35,468 nt of DNA from assembly GCA_903921455.1 (NCBI GenBank), contig CAIXPZ010000300.1, forward strand, positions 1-35,468, read 5' to 3'. The notes beneath the pieces were generated by a model. The model did not search any database. It saw nothing but the letters and a program-made list of their open reading frames with translations, and had not been told where the DNA came from. Positions 7,102 through 15,070 of this stretch are shown here, one piece after another. Both the position numbers and the translations under genes were made by a program. Numbering within the stretch: position 1 is the stretch's first letter; each line of letters starts with the position of its first letter. The DNA is from an uncultured Verrucomicrobia subdivision 3 bacterium. Its GTDB lineage: Bacteria > Verrucomicrobiota > Verrucomicrobiae > Limisphaerales > UBA11358.

Positions 7102-7822
7102 CCACCGTTCGCCCGGCGCCCGCGTCGCGAAATTGTTTCGGCGTCACGCCTTTCACATCCTGGAAAACCCGCGTAAAATAGCTCTGGTCGCAGAAGCCAC
7201 AGATGTCGGCGATTTGCGCCAGAGCCTGCTCCGTGCCGCGCAGCAAATCGCAGGCAAGATCCACGCGGCATTGGCGCAGCAGCTCGGTGAACGAGCGGCC
7301 CGTGCGCTCCCTCAGCAGCCGTGAGAAATGGCTGGGCGAAATCCCCGCATGCCGCGCCGTTTCGTCGCGCGAAATGTCGCGGTGCAGATTCTTCCGCATA
7401 AATTCCAGCGCCTTGCCCACCAGCAGCGGCGGAGTGAAATTCTCCTGCCGTTCGATGGCGGACATGACATGTTCCAGCGTCTTGCGTAGCCACGCTGCCA
7501 GGTCTTCGTCATCGTCAAGTTCCGCGAGTTCGGTGAGGAAACGGAAGTTCAAGCCCAGCACCTTAGATTGGACCGCGCCGGCCTCAACCGCCGCGCGCGA
7601 GATCATCACCACCAACTCCAACAGCAGACCTTTGAGCAAATCGCTCCGCTCCTCGCCGGCGCTGTAGATATGAACAAGGACGTGGTTGATAATGTGCCGC
7701 GCTTCACCTCGATCGCCGCGCCGGATGGCCGCCAGCAACAGCGGCTCTTGAAAAAGATACAACTCGCGAATCCGGTCGTAAGGCCGGTGTTCCAGCAGCG
7801 GAATGGCGGGGAAATCATTCAC
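7025..7822 (-). CDS. AraC-family regulator at the end of the RACo operon
   Basis: A 265-residue regulator. The last ~100 residues hold the two AraC helix-turn-helix units: ISRDETARHAGISPSHFSRL, then IADICGFCDQSYFTRVF with the VTPKQFR end. The N-terminal ~120 residues (PLLLAAIRRGDRGEARHIIN, later LLLELVVMISRAAVEAG) resemble the helical linker that follows a PocR sensory domain in regulators of corrinoid methyltransferase operons, but the PocR domain itself is absent. It starts at GTG 7822 within the RACo stop codon (GTGA, 4-bp overlap), so the two are translationally coupled. Its 3' end overlaps the convergent methyltransferase gene by 77 bp. It is probably a local activator; the inducer is unknown. 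Confidence 0.82.
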   Translation of the reverse strand: MNDFPAIPLLEHRPYDRIRELYLFQEPLLLAAIRRGDRGEARHIINHVLVHIYSAGEERSDLLKGLLLELVVMISRAAVEAGAVQSKVLGLNFRFLTELAELDDDEDLAAWLRKTLEHVMSAIERQENFTPPLLVGKALEFMRKNLHRDISRDETARHAGISPSHFSRLLRERTGRSFTELLRQCRVDLACDLLRGTEQALAQIADICGFCDQSYFTRVFQDVKGVTPKQFRDAGAGRTVVKVSPPGRRDSWRQDAPASCHSNRR

Positions 7823-9459
7823 GGCAGCATCAGATGTTCAACGTAACGATCCTCAAAATGGTCGGCAAGATTCAACTCAATCACTTCGACCTGCGTGCGC
7901 ACATTTTCCATTTCAACAAGTGTAGTGCGGTCCACCAATGCCAGCAATGCGCCCGCCAAAGCCGTATTGCCCACCACGCGCACCTGATCCTCGCGAATGC
8001 CCGGTAGGAGTCCGACGGCAATGGCATGGGCAACATTCAAGTGCATGCCAAAACCGCCCGCCAGATAGACGCGCCCCAAATCCGCCGCGCGGATGCCCGC
8101 ATCTCCCAACAAAATCTCAATGCCTGCGCCAATCGCCGCCTTGGCCTGCAACAGCAGCGCCACGTCCACCTCACTGATGCTCAACGCGCCCGTCCCGTTC
8201 GCTTCCGTCAGGCGTAAAGCGCGTTCGCCCTTGTCGGTGAGGCGGTTTCGAACCGGAAGACCTTCCCATGCCGCCGGTTCAAACCTGCCGGTCACCCCTA
8301 GCAATCCGCTGTTCCGTGCCGAGGCGAGAAAACCCACATACGCCGAACCGCAAAGTCCATTGGCGCGTTCTGGCGGCACATTGCCGATGATTTTGGCTTC
8401 AAGTTGAAATGGATTGAGCGTGAGTCGCAGGTCACTGACTGCGCCTTCGCGTGCCCGAGTTCCGCAACGCAAACCGCAACCTTCAAACGCCGGCCCGGCG
8501 GCGGTGGCGCAGGCGGTGAGCTTGCCGCCGCTTTGCAAGACAATTTCGCCGTTTGTACCGATGTCCACCAGCAGGCTCGGTGTCGGATCAAACACCATGC
8601 CGGTGGCGAAAATTCCGGCGGTGATGTCCGCGCCAATGTAAGCGGCGATGCCGGGCAGAAGTTGCAGAGGCAGTGCCGCGCTAAGGCCAGGCACTACCAG
8701 CCCGATATCGCCTGCGCTCACCCGCCGTCCAGCGATGAACCGCGGCGTAAATGGTGCGAAGCCCAGTGGCGTCGGATCTTCGCCCACCAGCAGGTGCAAC
8801 ATTGTGGTATTGCCCGAAATCGCGCCACCAGCGATGCGTTCCGGCAGACAGCTGGCCCGTTTGCAGGCCTTGGCCAGAAGCGGCTGAATCGTCTCCGTCA
8901 CAATGGCGCGCTGCATGGCAAAAAGAGTTTCCTGATTTCGCGCCGCCTCGATGCGTGTGATGACGTTGTCACCAAAACGGATTTGCTCGTTGAACGCGCC
9001 GGCCCGCGACAGCACTTCGCCAGTGACGAGATCCACCAGCAGCACGACCACCGTCGTCGTGCCGACATCCACGACAAAGGCCGTGTCGCACTTGCCCGGA
9101 ACAAAGGGGAACAACGGCTGATGCGCGTAGGGGATGGCGATTTCAAACGTCTCGCCAACCTGCGGCCGGTGTTCGATGCGCGAACGCGCCGGAACATGAA
9201 TAGTCGCCGGGCCGGCAAGTCTCGCACGACAGGCTTGCACCATGGCCGGAGAGCTGACATTGCCACTATCAGTTGATAACACCCCCTCGCGTAACTCCAC
9301 TTCGCACCCGCGACAAAGTCCGCGCTGACCACAGCGGGTGTTCAGCGGCAGCCCGTGCGCCGCGAACGCATCAGCCAGCGACCGGTTGTCGCGCGTGATG
9401 GAAAACTCCCGCCGTCCACCAGAGTCCAATTCAACCTGAATGTGAGCCATATGACTCAT
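7819..9459 (-). CDS. RACo: ATP-dependent reductive activator of corrinoid proteins
   Basis: A 546-residue protein that returns inactive Co(II) corrinoid to Co(I), driven by ATP. The N-terminal ~95 residues form a plant-type [2Fe-2S] ferredoxin domain with Cys43, Cys49, Cys52 (TRCGQRGLCRGC) and Cys77. A middle linker and the DUF4445 ASKHA ATPase follow: FVVDVGTTTVVVLLVD is the phosphate-1 loop, LLVDIGTNGEIVL the phosphate-2 region, and VYLAGGFGMHLN the C-terminal family signature. Its ATG overlaps the stop of the DUF1638 gene (ATGA). It almost certainly serves the corrinoid protein encoded at 4513-5148, the only one in the window. An internal Met at residue 4 is an equally possible start. Confidence 0.92.
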   Translation of the reverse strand: MSHMAHIQVELDSGGRREFSITRDNRSLADAFAAHGLPLNTRCGQRGLCRGCEVELREGVLSTDSGNVSSPAMVQACRARLAGPATIHVPARSRIEHRPQVGETFEIAIPYAHQPLFPFVPGKCDTAFVVDVGTTTVVVLLVDLVTGEVLSRAGAFNEQIRFGDNVITRIEAARNQETLFAMQRAIVTETIQPLLAKACKRASCLPERIAGGAISGNTTMLHLLVGEDPTPLGFAPFTPRFIAGRRVSAGDIGLVVPGLSAALPLQLLPGIAAYIGADITAGIFATGMVFDPTPSLLVDIGTNGEIVLQSGGKLTACATAAGPAFEGCGLRCGTRAREGAVSDLRLTLNPFQLEAKIIGNVPPERANGLCGSAYVGFLASARNSGLLGVTGRFEPAAWEGLPVRNRLTDKGERALRLTEANGTGALSISEVDVALLLQAKAAIGAGIEILLGDAGIRAADLGRVYLAGGFGMHLNVAHAIAVGLLPGIREDQVRVVGNTALAGALLALVDRTTLVEMENVRTQVEVIELNLADHFEDRYVEHLMLP

Positions 9460-10220
9460 GCAGTTGGAGGTTTGGTCGGCACCGGTTCGGCGCGCAGGAC
9501 CGTTTTGTCCGAAGCTTGGCCCAACTGCATTCCCGGCTCGATGATTTGAAAGCGCTCATTATCCCAATTTCCCCAAAGCAGATCACGCAGCAATTTCGGA
9601 TCGCCGGGTTGATGCTCGAATTTCCACCCCAACCAGTTGGCGCACTGGCGAGCATACTCCTCTTCAGTCTGCGCATCGGACGTGCCTAGTTCAATGTAAG
9701 TGGCGGTGTCGTGCATCGCCCATTGTTCTCGCTCGGTCGCAATGAGAAACTCGATATCATCCGGCTCGAATTTGGCCGCCAATTCCCCCTTTATTGCTTC
9801 CAACCTTTCAGGTCCGGGCACGCGGCGTCCGCGATTCCATCCGGGCGTGTAGTAGTAGCAGGTCGGACAGCGATGCTGGTGTTCCGCATAGGCTTCCTTG
9901 CTGCCCATGAACATCGTGATGCAATCATGGGCGCGGGGAATAACGAGTTTGTGGCGCAACGGACGCAACCCGGCGGTACCGCGTCCGCACAGGCCATAGG
10001 CCAGCACCACCGCCTCGATGTCCGTCCGTGCATCTGCAGCAGCAAGATTTTCCTGCAAAATAACCCGCAGTTGATCAGGCCGGTCGTGCAAACCCATTTC
10101 AAAGAAGCGTGTCTCCGCAATATGCTCCGCCCCGCGCGTGTGCAATGCGATTTCGCGTTCAAAAACTGAGCAGGACAGCAGCGCGATTTTCGGTGCGATT
10201 GTAGCCGTCTCAATTGTCAT
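9456..10220 (-). CDS. DUF1638 protein associated with corrinoid methyltransferases
   Basis: A 254-residue soluble protein matching DUF1638, a family of unknown function that recurs beside corrinoid-dependent methyltransferases and RACo-type activators. It has conserved-looking cysteines: Cys17 (LSCSVF), Cys78 (YGLCGRGTAGL), Cys100 (RAHDCITMFMGS) and a Cys118-x-x-Cys121 pair (HRCPTCYYYTPGW). The cysteine pattern suggests metal or Fe-S binding, perhaps electron delivery or corrinoid handling, but this is inference. It overlaps RACo by 4 bp and lies 8 bp after the UroD-type gene, so it is certainly in the same operon. The family is confident, the function unknown. Confidence 0.85.
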   Translation of the reverse strand: MTIETATIAPKIALLSCSVFEREIALHTRGAEHIAETRFFEMGLHDRPDQLRVILQENLAAADARTDIEAVVLAYGLCGRGTAGLRPLRHKLVIPRAHDCITMFMGSKEAYAEHQHRCPTCYYYTPGWNRGRRVPGPERLEAIKGELAAKFEPDDIEFLIATEREQWAMHDTATYIELGTSDAQTEEEYARQCANWLGWKFEHQPGDPKLLRDLLWGNWDNERFQIIEPGMQLGQASDKTVLRAEPVPTKPPTA

Positions 10221-10228
10221 AATGGTTT

Positions 10229-11332
10229 TTATGAGTAGCGGCAGTCGGCGGCGGTGCGCACCATGGCCTTGAGGTTCTCAACGGGCGCGTGAAAAAAATG
10301 ATCGCTGGCCGAGCAGATATAGCCGCCGTTGACGCCGAAGGTTTCAAAGCAGCCGCGCACTTCGGCGACGACTTCTTCGGGAGTGCCTTCCGTCAAGGTG
10401 CGCCCCTGATCCACGCCACCTATGAGGGCCACCTTGCTGCCGAGCACTTGCTTGACGGTCATGCGGTCCTTGACATGGATATCGCCACCCATGCCCGGCG
10501 GGCTGAGCGTCTCGCTCGCATCGCAGCCATTGGCGGGAATATGCGTCAGGTTTGCCATCATCCCGCCGCAGGTGTGATACACGACCGGCAATCCAATGTC
10601 ATGCAGAGCCGTGATAACCTGGCGATCGTAGGGCACGCAGAATTCATCGAACATCGCGGGGCTGATCACGGTCGAACTTGCCGCGCCACCACCGTGCTCA
10701 ATCAGATCAAATTTCGCGCCCGGCATTTCTTCGTGGATATAATCGAGCCGGCGCTGGGTCAATTGTTTGAGAAACCAGTGAACAAACTCAGGCTCATCCA
10801 TAGCCCAGAAAATGGCCTCCTGAGTTCCAACCAATTCGCAGAAGTCCTGCCATACCCCCGGTTGGCAGAATGCAGTGGTAAAGCCGCGGACAATACCAGC
10901 GTCACCGGTGCGATCATACCACGCACTAAGTTTTTTCAGATTCAAGTGCCAGGACGGCCAATACTTGGCAAATATTTCGGCGTCGCGCTGGTTCTTGATT
11001 GGGTGATCAGTATGGAAGGTGGTAATTTCGTCCGTGGCCATGACCCAGGTGAGTTCTCCCTTGGGCGTTTGCACTCGGTAGCGCCGTGAGGTTCGTTTTT
11101 TTTGGGGAGGGAATTCTTCAACGGAGCATTTCCAGTCCGGGGAGGGTTTTTCGGAATAAATATCCCACGGCGTCACCGAAGCGTCCAGCCCTGTGGCGAG
11201 AAAAGCATCGAGTTGATCCATGCCGTTCATGTAATGCTGTAGGTGATAGGTCTGCCATTGATGAATCGTGATTGGAAGCCGGTCGGGTATTTTCCCGTGC
11301 AAGGCGGTCATCATGCGTTCTTTGCTAGTCAT
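10229..11332 (-). CDS. Uroporphyrinogen decarboxylase-family methyltransferase (copy 1)
   Basis: A 367-residue (beta/alpha)8 protein of the UroD/MtaA/CmuA superfamily. The start at ATG 11332 gives the family N-terminus MTSKERMMTALHGKIPDRLP; the frame is open 26 codons further but without family sequence. A zinc-type site is present: His253 and Cys255 in VVYHTCGGM, and Cys340 in GGYICSASDHF, the H-x-C...C layout of corrinoid methyltransferases rather than haem-pathway UroD. It sits in one operon with DUF1638 and RACo, so it probably adds a methyl group to, or removes one from, a corrinoid protein. The substrate is unknown; the PhyH and isomerase genes upstream hint at a small oxygenated compound. 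Confidence 0.82.
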   Translation of the reverse strand: MTSKERMMTALHGKIPDRLPITIHQWQTYHLQHYMNGMDQLDAFLATGLDASVTPWDIYSEKPSPDWKCSVEEFPPQKKRTSRRYRVQTPKGELTWVMATDEITTFHTDHPIKNQRDAEIFAKYWPSWHLNLKKLSAWYDRTGDAGIVRGFTTAFCQPGVWQDFCELVGTQEAIFWAMDEPEFVHWFLKQLTQRRLDYIHEEMPGAKFDLIEHGGGAASSTVISPAMFDEFCVPYDRQVITALHDIGLPVVYHTCGGMMANLTHIPANGCDASETLSPPGMGGDIHVKDRMTVKQVLGSKVALIGGVDQGRTLTEGTPEEVVAEVRGCFETFGVNGGYICSASDHFFHAPVENLKAMVRTAADCRYS

Positions 11333-11343
11333 AATCGGATTGG

Positions 11344-12180
11344 TTAATGGGGCGGGTGGGTGGCAAATTGCTCCAACAGCATGTCTCGCATCCAAACGTT
11401 GATCTCCCACGCATCCGCGACTGGACGATTATCAAATGGCGTGCAAGGCATATAAGTGGGCGGACCAAATTCAGGAGTGATTGTGAATGTCACATCACCC
11501 CGCTTGCGGGCAAGGTGGAATAGTTCGTTCCACCACCCGCAAAAAAGTTTGGTCCAGGACTGCCACTCGGGTGCGCGAGGATCGGACACCTGTGGCCCTT
11601 CGGAATGTCCCACACGGGCGTGAATGTGACGCACACGCGGCAAGATGGACGAGAGATTTTCCAGTTGGTCTTCCAACGTGGATTCATGCACGCAGACAAA
11701 ATGTGAGAAATCAGCAGTAATGTGAAGTTCCGGCAATGTCTCGACATAGCGCCGCACTTCTGGCAATTGAAATAGCGCCTGATGCCGGTGTGTCTCGACG
11801 CAGAGCGGCACGCCATGTGCCGCCGCCAATTCGCAGCCCAGTGACATGATCTTCACGTTGTCCGCAAACGACAGAATGTCGCGTCCAAGATGAGCGTTGA
11901 TTTTTATGGGGTCGAATGCCAAGGCGCGCAGATACTCTTGCTCCAGCGCGCGGAGTTGGCCGTCCAGCGTCGGCATCCGGATTGCAATTTGTCCAATCAG
12001 TTGAAGACCAAACTCGGCGTGTAAATCCCGGCAAGCCGTCGGCGAGTCTAGCAGTTCGCCCAGGTAAATTTCGGTGGCCTGAAAGCCGGCCTGCGCCACG
12101 CGCCCGACAAAATCCCGCAGCGGCATGGACCCCACCTCCCACTTGGATTTGGCAGTGACGATTTTCATGGTCTTGGTCAA
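11344..12180 (-). CDS. Sugar isomerase/epimerase-like TIM-barrel protein
   Basis: A 278-residue protein of the xylose-isomerase-like TIM-barrel (AP endonuclease 2) family. The usual metal ligands are recognisable: Glu129 in PLCVETHRH, Asp157 in HITADFSHF, His187 in RHIHARVGHSEG and Glu237 in TPEFGPP. It should be a cytoplasmic metal-dependent isomerase or epimerase acting on a sugar or polyol; the exact substrate cannot be read. The start overlaps the stop of the PhyH gene (ATGA), and an internal Met five residues in is also possible. It lies 11 bp before the UroD-type gene, inside the corrinoid operon. Confidence 0.8.
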   Translation of the reverse strand: MTKTMKIVTAKSKWEVGSMPLRDFVGRVAQAGFQATEIYLGELLDSPTACRDLHAEFGLQLIGQIAIRMPTLDGQLRALEQEYLRALAFDPIKINAHLGRDILSFADNVKIMSLGCELAAAHGVPLCVETHRHQALFQLPEVRRYVETLPELHITADFSHFVCVHESTLEDQLENLSSILPRVRHIHARVGHSEGPQVSDPRAPEWQSWTKLFCGWWNELFHLARKRGDVTFTITPEFGPPTYMPCTPFDNRPVADAWEINVWMRDMLLEQFATHPPH

Positions 12181-13004
12181 TGTCCGTTCTTGCCGTGGGC
12201 GGTGCGGTAACGCTGCACATCGTCATAGACCTTGGTCGGATCGGCGTAGGACTGGTTGGCAAGATCGCGGCCCCGGGCAAGGTAGATGCGGTGAAACTCG
12301 CTGGCGCTCTCTGATAGTCGCGTCTTACTGGACATAAAGCGCATGGTGTAACCGCAACGGCGCAGGTTGCTCAGATTCGGTTCACTGCCGTGGATGATGC
12401 GGGCGTCGTGCAGGCTGGCATGATTGGGTTCCAGTTCAATGGCGACCGCCTTCGTCTCGTCACGCTGCGTTTTGGTGATTTCGGTGGGGAAAATATTACG
12501 GGTTGTGTCAGTCGGATCGTAATCAGAAAACCCCTTTTTGCCGGTGTTGTGGGTGCGAGGGATGACCTGCATGCAACCGTTCTCGCGGCGCGAGGGATCA
12601 ATGGCGAACCAGACGGTCACCACTTCCATCGAGGCGGGCAGCATCGGTTTCCAGTAGGCTGAATCCTCATGCCAGGGCACACGCTTGCCGTTGCCCTTGG
12701 GTTTGCAGATGAAGTGGCTGGCGAAGAGCGCTATGTCCGGGCCGATAATCGGCTCGACGAGATCCAAAATTTCATCGGCGAAGAGCCATTCAAACAATGC
12801 AGGGTCAGTGAAGTGAGGCACATCCATCCCCTCGGGCCGCTGATCCGCTGGTAAGGCCGCCAGTTTCTTTTCAAAATGTCGTTTTAGCCTTTGATACTTC
12901 TCCTCTGGAAAAATCGTCCCGGTCGGGACGACGTAACCTTCGCAGAAAAAATGTTCAACTTGGTCTTGGGAGAGGCGGCCTTGTAATGTAGATTGATTAT
13001 TCAT
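12177..13004 (-). CDS. Phytanoyl-CoA dioxygenase (PhyH) family protein
   Basis: A 275-residue Fe(II)/2-oxoglutarate oxygenase of the PhyH family. The iron triad is visible: His112 and Asp114 (PWHEDSAYW) and His205 (IIHGSEPN). Arginines ~10 residues later (NLRR) would bind 2-oxoglutarate. I chose ATG 13004 (MNNQSTLQGRLSQDQ); the frame is open 11 codons further, but those match nothing. It is the first gene of the operon that continues with the isomerase, UroD, DUF1638, RACo and AraC, and it diverges from another AraC gene across an 82-bp gap. The enzyme needs O2, unusual next to O2-sensitive corrinoid chemistry. Hydroxylation of a methylated substrate is a possible role. Confidence 0.84.
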   Translation of the reverse strand: MNNQSTLQGRLSQDQVEHFFCEGYVVPTGTIFPEEKYQRLKRHFEKKLAALPADQRPEGMDVPHFTDPALFEWLFADEILDLVEPIIGPDIALFASHFICKPKGNGKRVPWHEDSAYWKPMLPASMEVVTVWFAIDPSRRENGCMQVIPRTHNTGKKGFSDYDPTDTTRNIFPTEITKTQRDETKAVAIELEPNHASLHDARIIHGSEPNLSNLRRCGYTMRFMSSKTRLSESASEFHRIYLARGRDLANQSYADPTKVYDDVQRYRTAHGKNGH

Positions 13005-13085
13005 ATGTAGTGTCCAAGGTACAAGATTTGCAAACAATTATCGTGGACGGGTAGTGACAAAAAAGTGTATTGTCGTGATATACCG
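13005..13085. promoter_or_regulatory. Divergent control region between PhyH and AraC genes
   Basis: This 81-bp gap must hold the promoter of the PhyH-RACo operon and that of the AraC gene. It contains a small inverted repeat, GACAA (13056-13060) and TTGTC (13070-13074), with centres 14 bp apart. That is a plausible regulator half-site pair, though short enough to arise by chance. Confidence 0.4.
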
Positions 13086-13949
13086 ATGAAAATCCTGCGT
13101 TTGAATCAATTCGTCCAGTCCGGGGAAATATGGCATTTCTCCCGGGCAAAATTCAGTCCGCACGCGCAAATTCCTGTGCACGCCCACGATTTCTGCGAAG
13201 TTTTCTGGGTTGAAGATGGCAGCGTGGTTCATGAGATCAACGGACGGGTGGAGGTCATTGAGCGCGGCGTCTTGGTCTTTATCCGCGCTGAAGATCAACA
13301 TGGCTTCCGCTCCAAGACGACCAAGTTGTCCTTCACCATGGCTAATTTTGCCTTGCCAATGAAAATAGCGACCGCTTTCCAGCAACGCTGGGCGGACTAT
13401 GGGTTGGCGCTTCTGCCGTGGGCTTCGGGAAGTGCTCCTGCACGTTGGAATCTTTCCCCTGAACAACTGTTGACGTTGGGGATTATCTCCCGCGACCTTG
13501 CCGACACCCCCATCACCGCTTTGGCAGGCGACCGTTTTTTGAGCGCCCTGGTTCATGAAATCCACCGGCAGGTCGCGCCCATCCACCTCCGTGCTGGAGC
13601 ACCCGACTGGCTGGTTCGCGCCATTACCGGGATGCGTGAAGCGACAAATCTGATCGCTGGGATCAAGGCATTTTTCCGATTGGCTGGCAGATCCCGCGAG
13701 CATGTGGCTCGCGTCTGCCGCCAATTCACTGGCCTCTCGCCTACTGACCTCATAGCACAGTTTCGTTTGGAATACGCGCGGCGTTTGCTGGAAAGAACCG
13801 ACCTCTCCGTGCTCGACGTGGCGCAGTCCTCGGGATTTTCCAATATGTCCCTGTTTCACCGACGTTTTCGCGCGGCGACTAAACTGACCCCGTTGCATTA
13901 TCGGCAGCAAAGCCAGGGCTCGCTCCCGGTCGGGGACCTCCCCGCATAA
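13086..13949 (+). CDS. AraC-family regulator with cupin sensor
   Basis: A 287-residue regulator. The N-terminal cupin (residues ~5-85) carries the ligand-pocket pattern FSPHAQIPVHAHDFCEVFWV and later EDQHGF. The C-terminal double HTH runs from about residue 185 (REHVARVCRQFTGLSPTDLI, then VLDVAQSSGFSNMSLFHRRF). ATG 13086 (MKILRLNQF) is preferred over a GTG seven codons upstream because it begins the cupin strand cleanly. It is divergent from the PhyH operon, its most likely target. Histidine-rich cupins of this group usually sense a sugar or related small molecule. It ends 43 bp before the convergent UroD-type gene. Confidence 0.84.
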   Translation: MKILRLNQFVQSGEIWHFSRAKFSPHAQIPVHAHDFCEVFWVEDGSVVHEINGRVEVIERGVLVFIRAEDQHGFRSKTTKLSFTMANFALPMKIATAFQQRWADYGLALLPWASGSAPARWNLSPEQLLTLGIISRDLADTPITALAGDRFLSALVHEIHRQVAPIHLRAGAPDWLVRAITGMREATNLIAGIKAFFRLAGRSREHVARVCRQFTGLSPTDLIAQFRLEYARRLLERTDLSVLDVAQSSGFSNMSLFHRRFRAATKLTPLHYRQQSQGSLPVGDLPA

Positions 13950-13992
13950 GGATTCATTCATTGCCCGCATAATGTCACCCATGATGCGAGGC

Positions 13993-15036
13993 TCACTGTG
14001 GCTGAAAATCCTCCGGTTTATGGTCGCGGGCATAAGCCATCATGGCCTTCAGATTTTCAGGCGGGGTCAGTGGAGAGATTTCACAACCCGCGCCGACGAT
14101 GTAATACTTGCCACAGGTTTTGTGGCAGCGTTCGCACGCGGCATAGACTTGTTCCGGCGTCCCTTCAAAAAGATCAGTGATGGTGGATACGTTTCCGGTG
14201 ATGACACGGCCGGACCCCAGCTTGGCGCGGCCTTCAGCCAAGTTCGCGGGAAAGTCCAACTCGTAGATATCCATCGGAAGTTCGGCCATCTTGTCGAACA
14301 ATGAGTCGGTGAGTCCGCACATATGAAGGCGTCGGATAACTGCGGGGTGTTGCTTCTGAAGCGTGCTCATGATGCGCAACTGTTCGGGCCACACAAATTC
14401 TTCGTATAATCGAGGCCCAATGATACTGGCCGCAGCGTCGCTCATGCCCATGGTGTCCGCCCCGGCCTGAATCTGAACCGGCGCATAGCGCAGGGCGACA
14501 TCCGCACAAAAACGGAGCAGATCTCTGACAAACTCCGGTTCGTCATAAAAATCGGTCATGATGGTATTGAGTCCGCGCAATTCCTGGGCGAGTGCCAATG
14601 GGCCTTCAATCCACCCGACGATAGACATGCCTGGGCCGGCCTGTTTGCGCATATGCTCGATGCCTTTGACGCGGTCGAACATGCGCCCGCCGCTGCTCGG
14701 ATCCGGCACTTTGAATTTTTTCAGCAGGTTCATGTCTTTCAACGCGGCGAAATTTTCATTGATGGCCGGTCCCTGGTCGGTAAACCATTCGACGCTGCCT
14801 TCACCGGCGATGTCAATCACTTCGCGGGCCGGATCCGAACAAGTGAGCAGGCAATCCAATCCGAAGTCCGCCACCAGCTTAAGCTGTGCTTCGGCCATTT
14901 TAATGCCGTCTTTGGTGTAATCGATAAATGGGATTCCAGCGTGTTTGGAGGAGAACATCATCGACATCGGCTGTGCGGCAAGATGATCCACGGGTTTCCC
15001 CGCAATGGTGTTGCGGATTCTTTCAATTGATTGCAT
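13993..15036 (-). CDS. MtaA/CmuA-type UroD-family methyltransferase (copy 2)
   Basis: A 347-residue UroD-superfamily protein and the closest of the three copies to methylcobamide:CoM methyltransferase MtaA. The zinc ligands fall almost exactly where MtaA has them (His240, Cys242, Cys319): here His238 and Cys240 (RRLHMCGLTD) and Cys318 (VGAGCEISPLTPPENL). It should exchange a methyl group between a corrinoid protein and a second carrier. Coenzyme M is not expected in bacteria of this kind, so tetrahydrofolate or another thiol is the likelier partner. It is the last gene of the long minus-strand glycan run, 34 bp after the symporter. It could pair with the mtaC product encoded 9 kb away, or act on an imported methylated sugar. 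Confidence 0.82.
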   Translation of the reverse strand: MQSIERIRNTIAGKPVDHLAAQPMSMMFSSKHAGIPFIDYTKDGIKMAEAQLKLVADFGLDCLLTCSDPAREVIDIAGEGSVEWFTDQGPAINENFAALKDMNLLKKFKVPDPSSGGRMFDRVKGIEHMRKQAGPGMSIVGWIEGPLALAQELRGLNTIMTDFYDEPEFVRDLLRFCADVALRYAPVQIQAGADTMGMSDAAASIIGPRLYEEFVWPEQLRIMSTLQKQHPAVIRRLHMCGLTDSLFDKMAELPMDIYELDFPANLAEGRAKLGSGRVITGNVSTITDLFEGTPEQVYAACERCHKTCGKYYIVGAGCEISPLTPPENLKAMMAYARDHKPEDFQPQ

Positions 15037-15070
15037 GGTGTTGGTTTTGTTTGGTGGTTATGTTTTAATT

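Noticed and set aside
13950..13992. Bidirectional terminator between the AraC gene and UroD copy 2
   Set aside because: The 43-bp gap has no convincing stem with a T-run.
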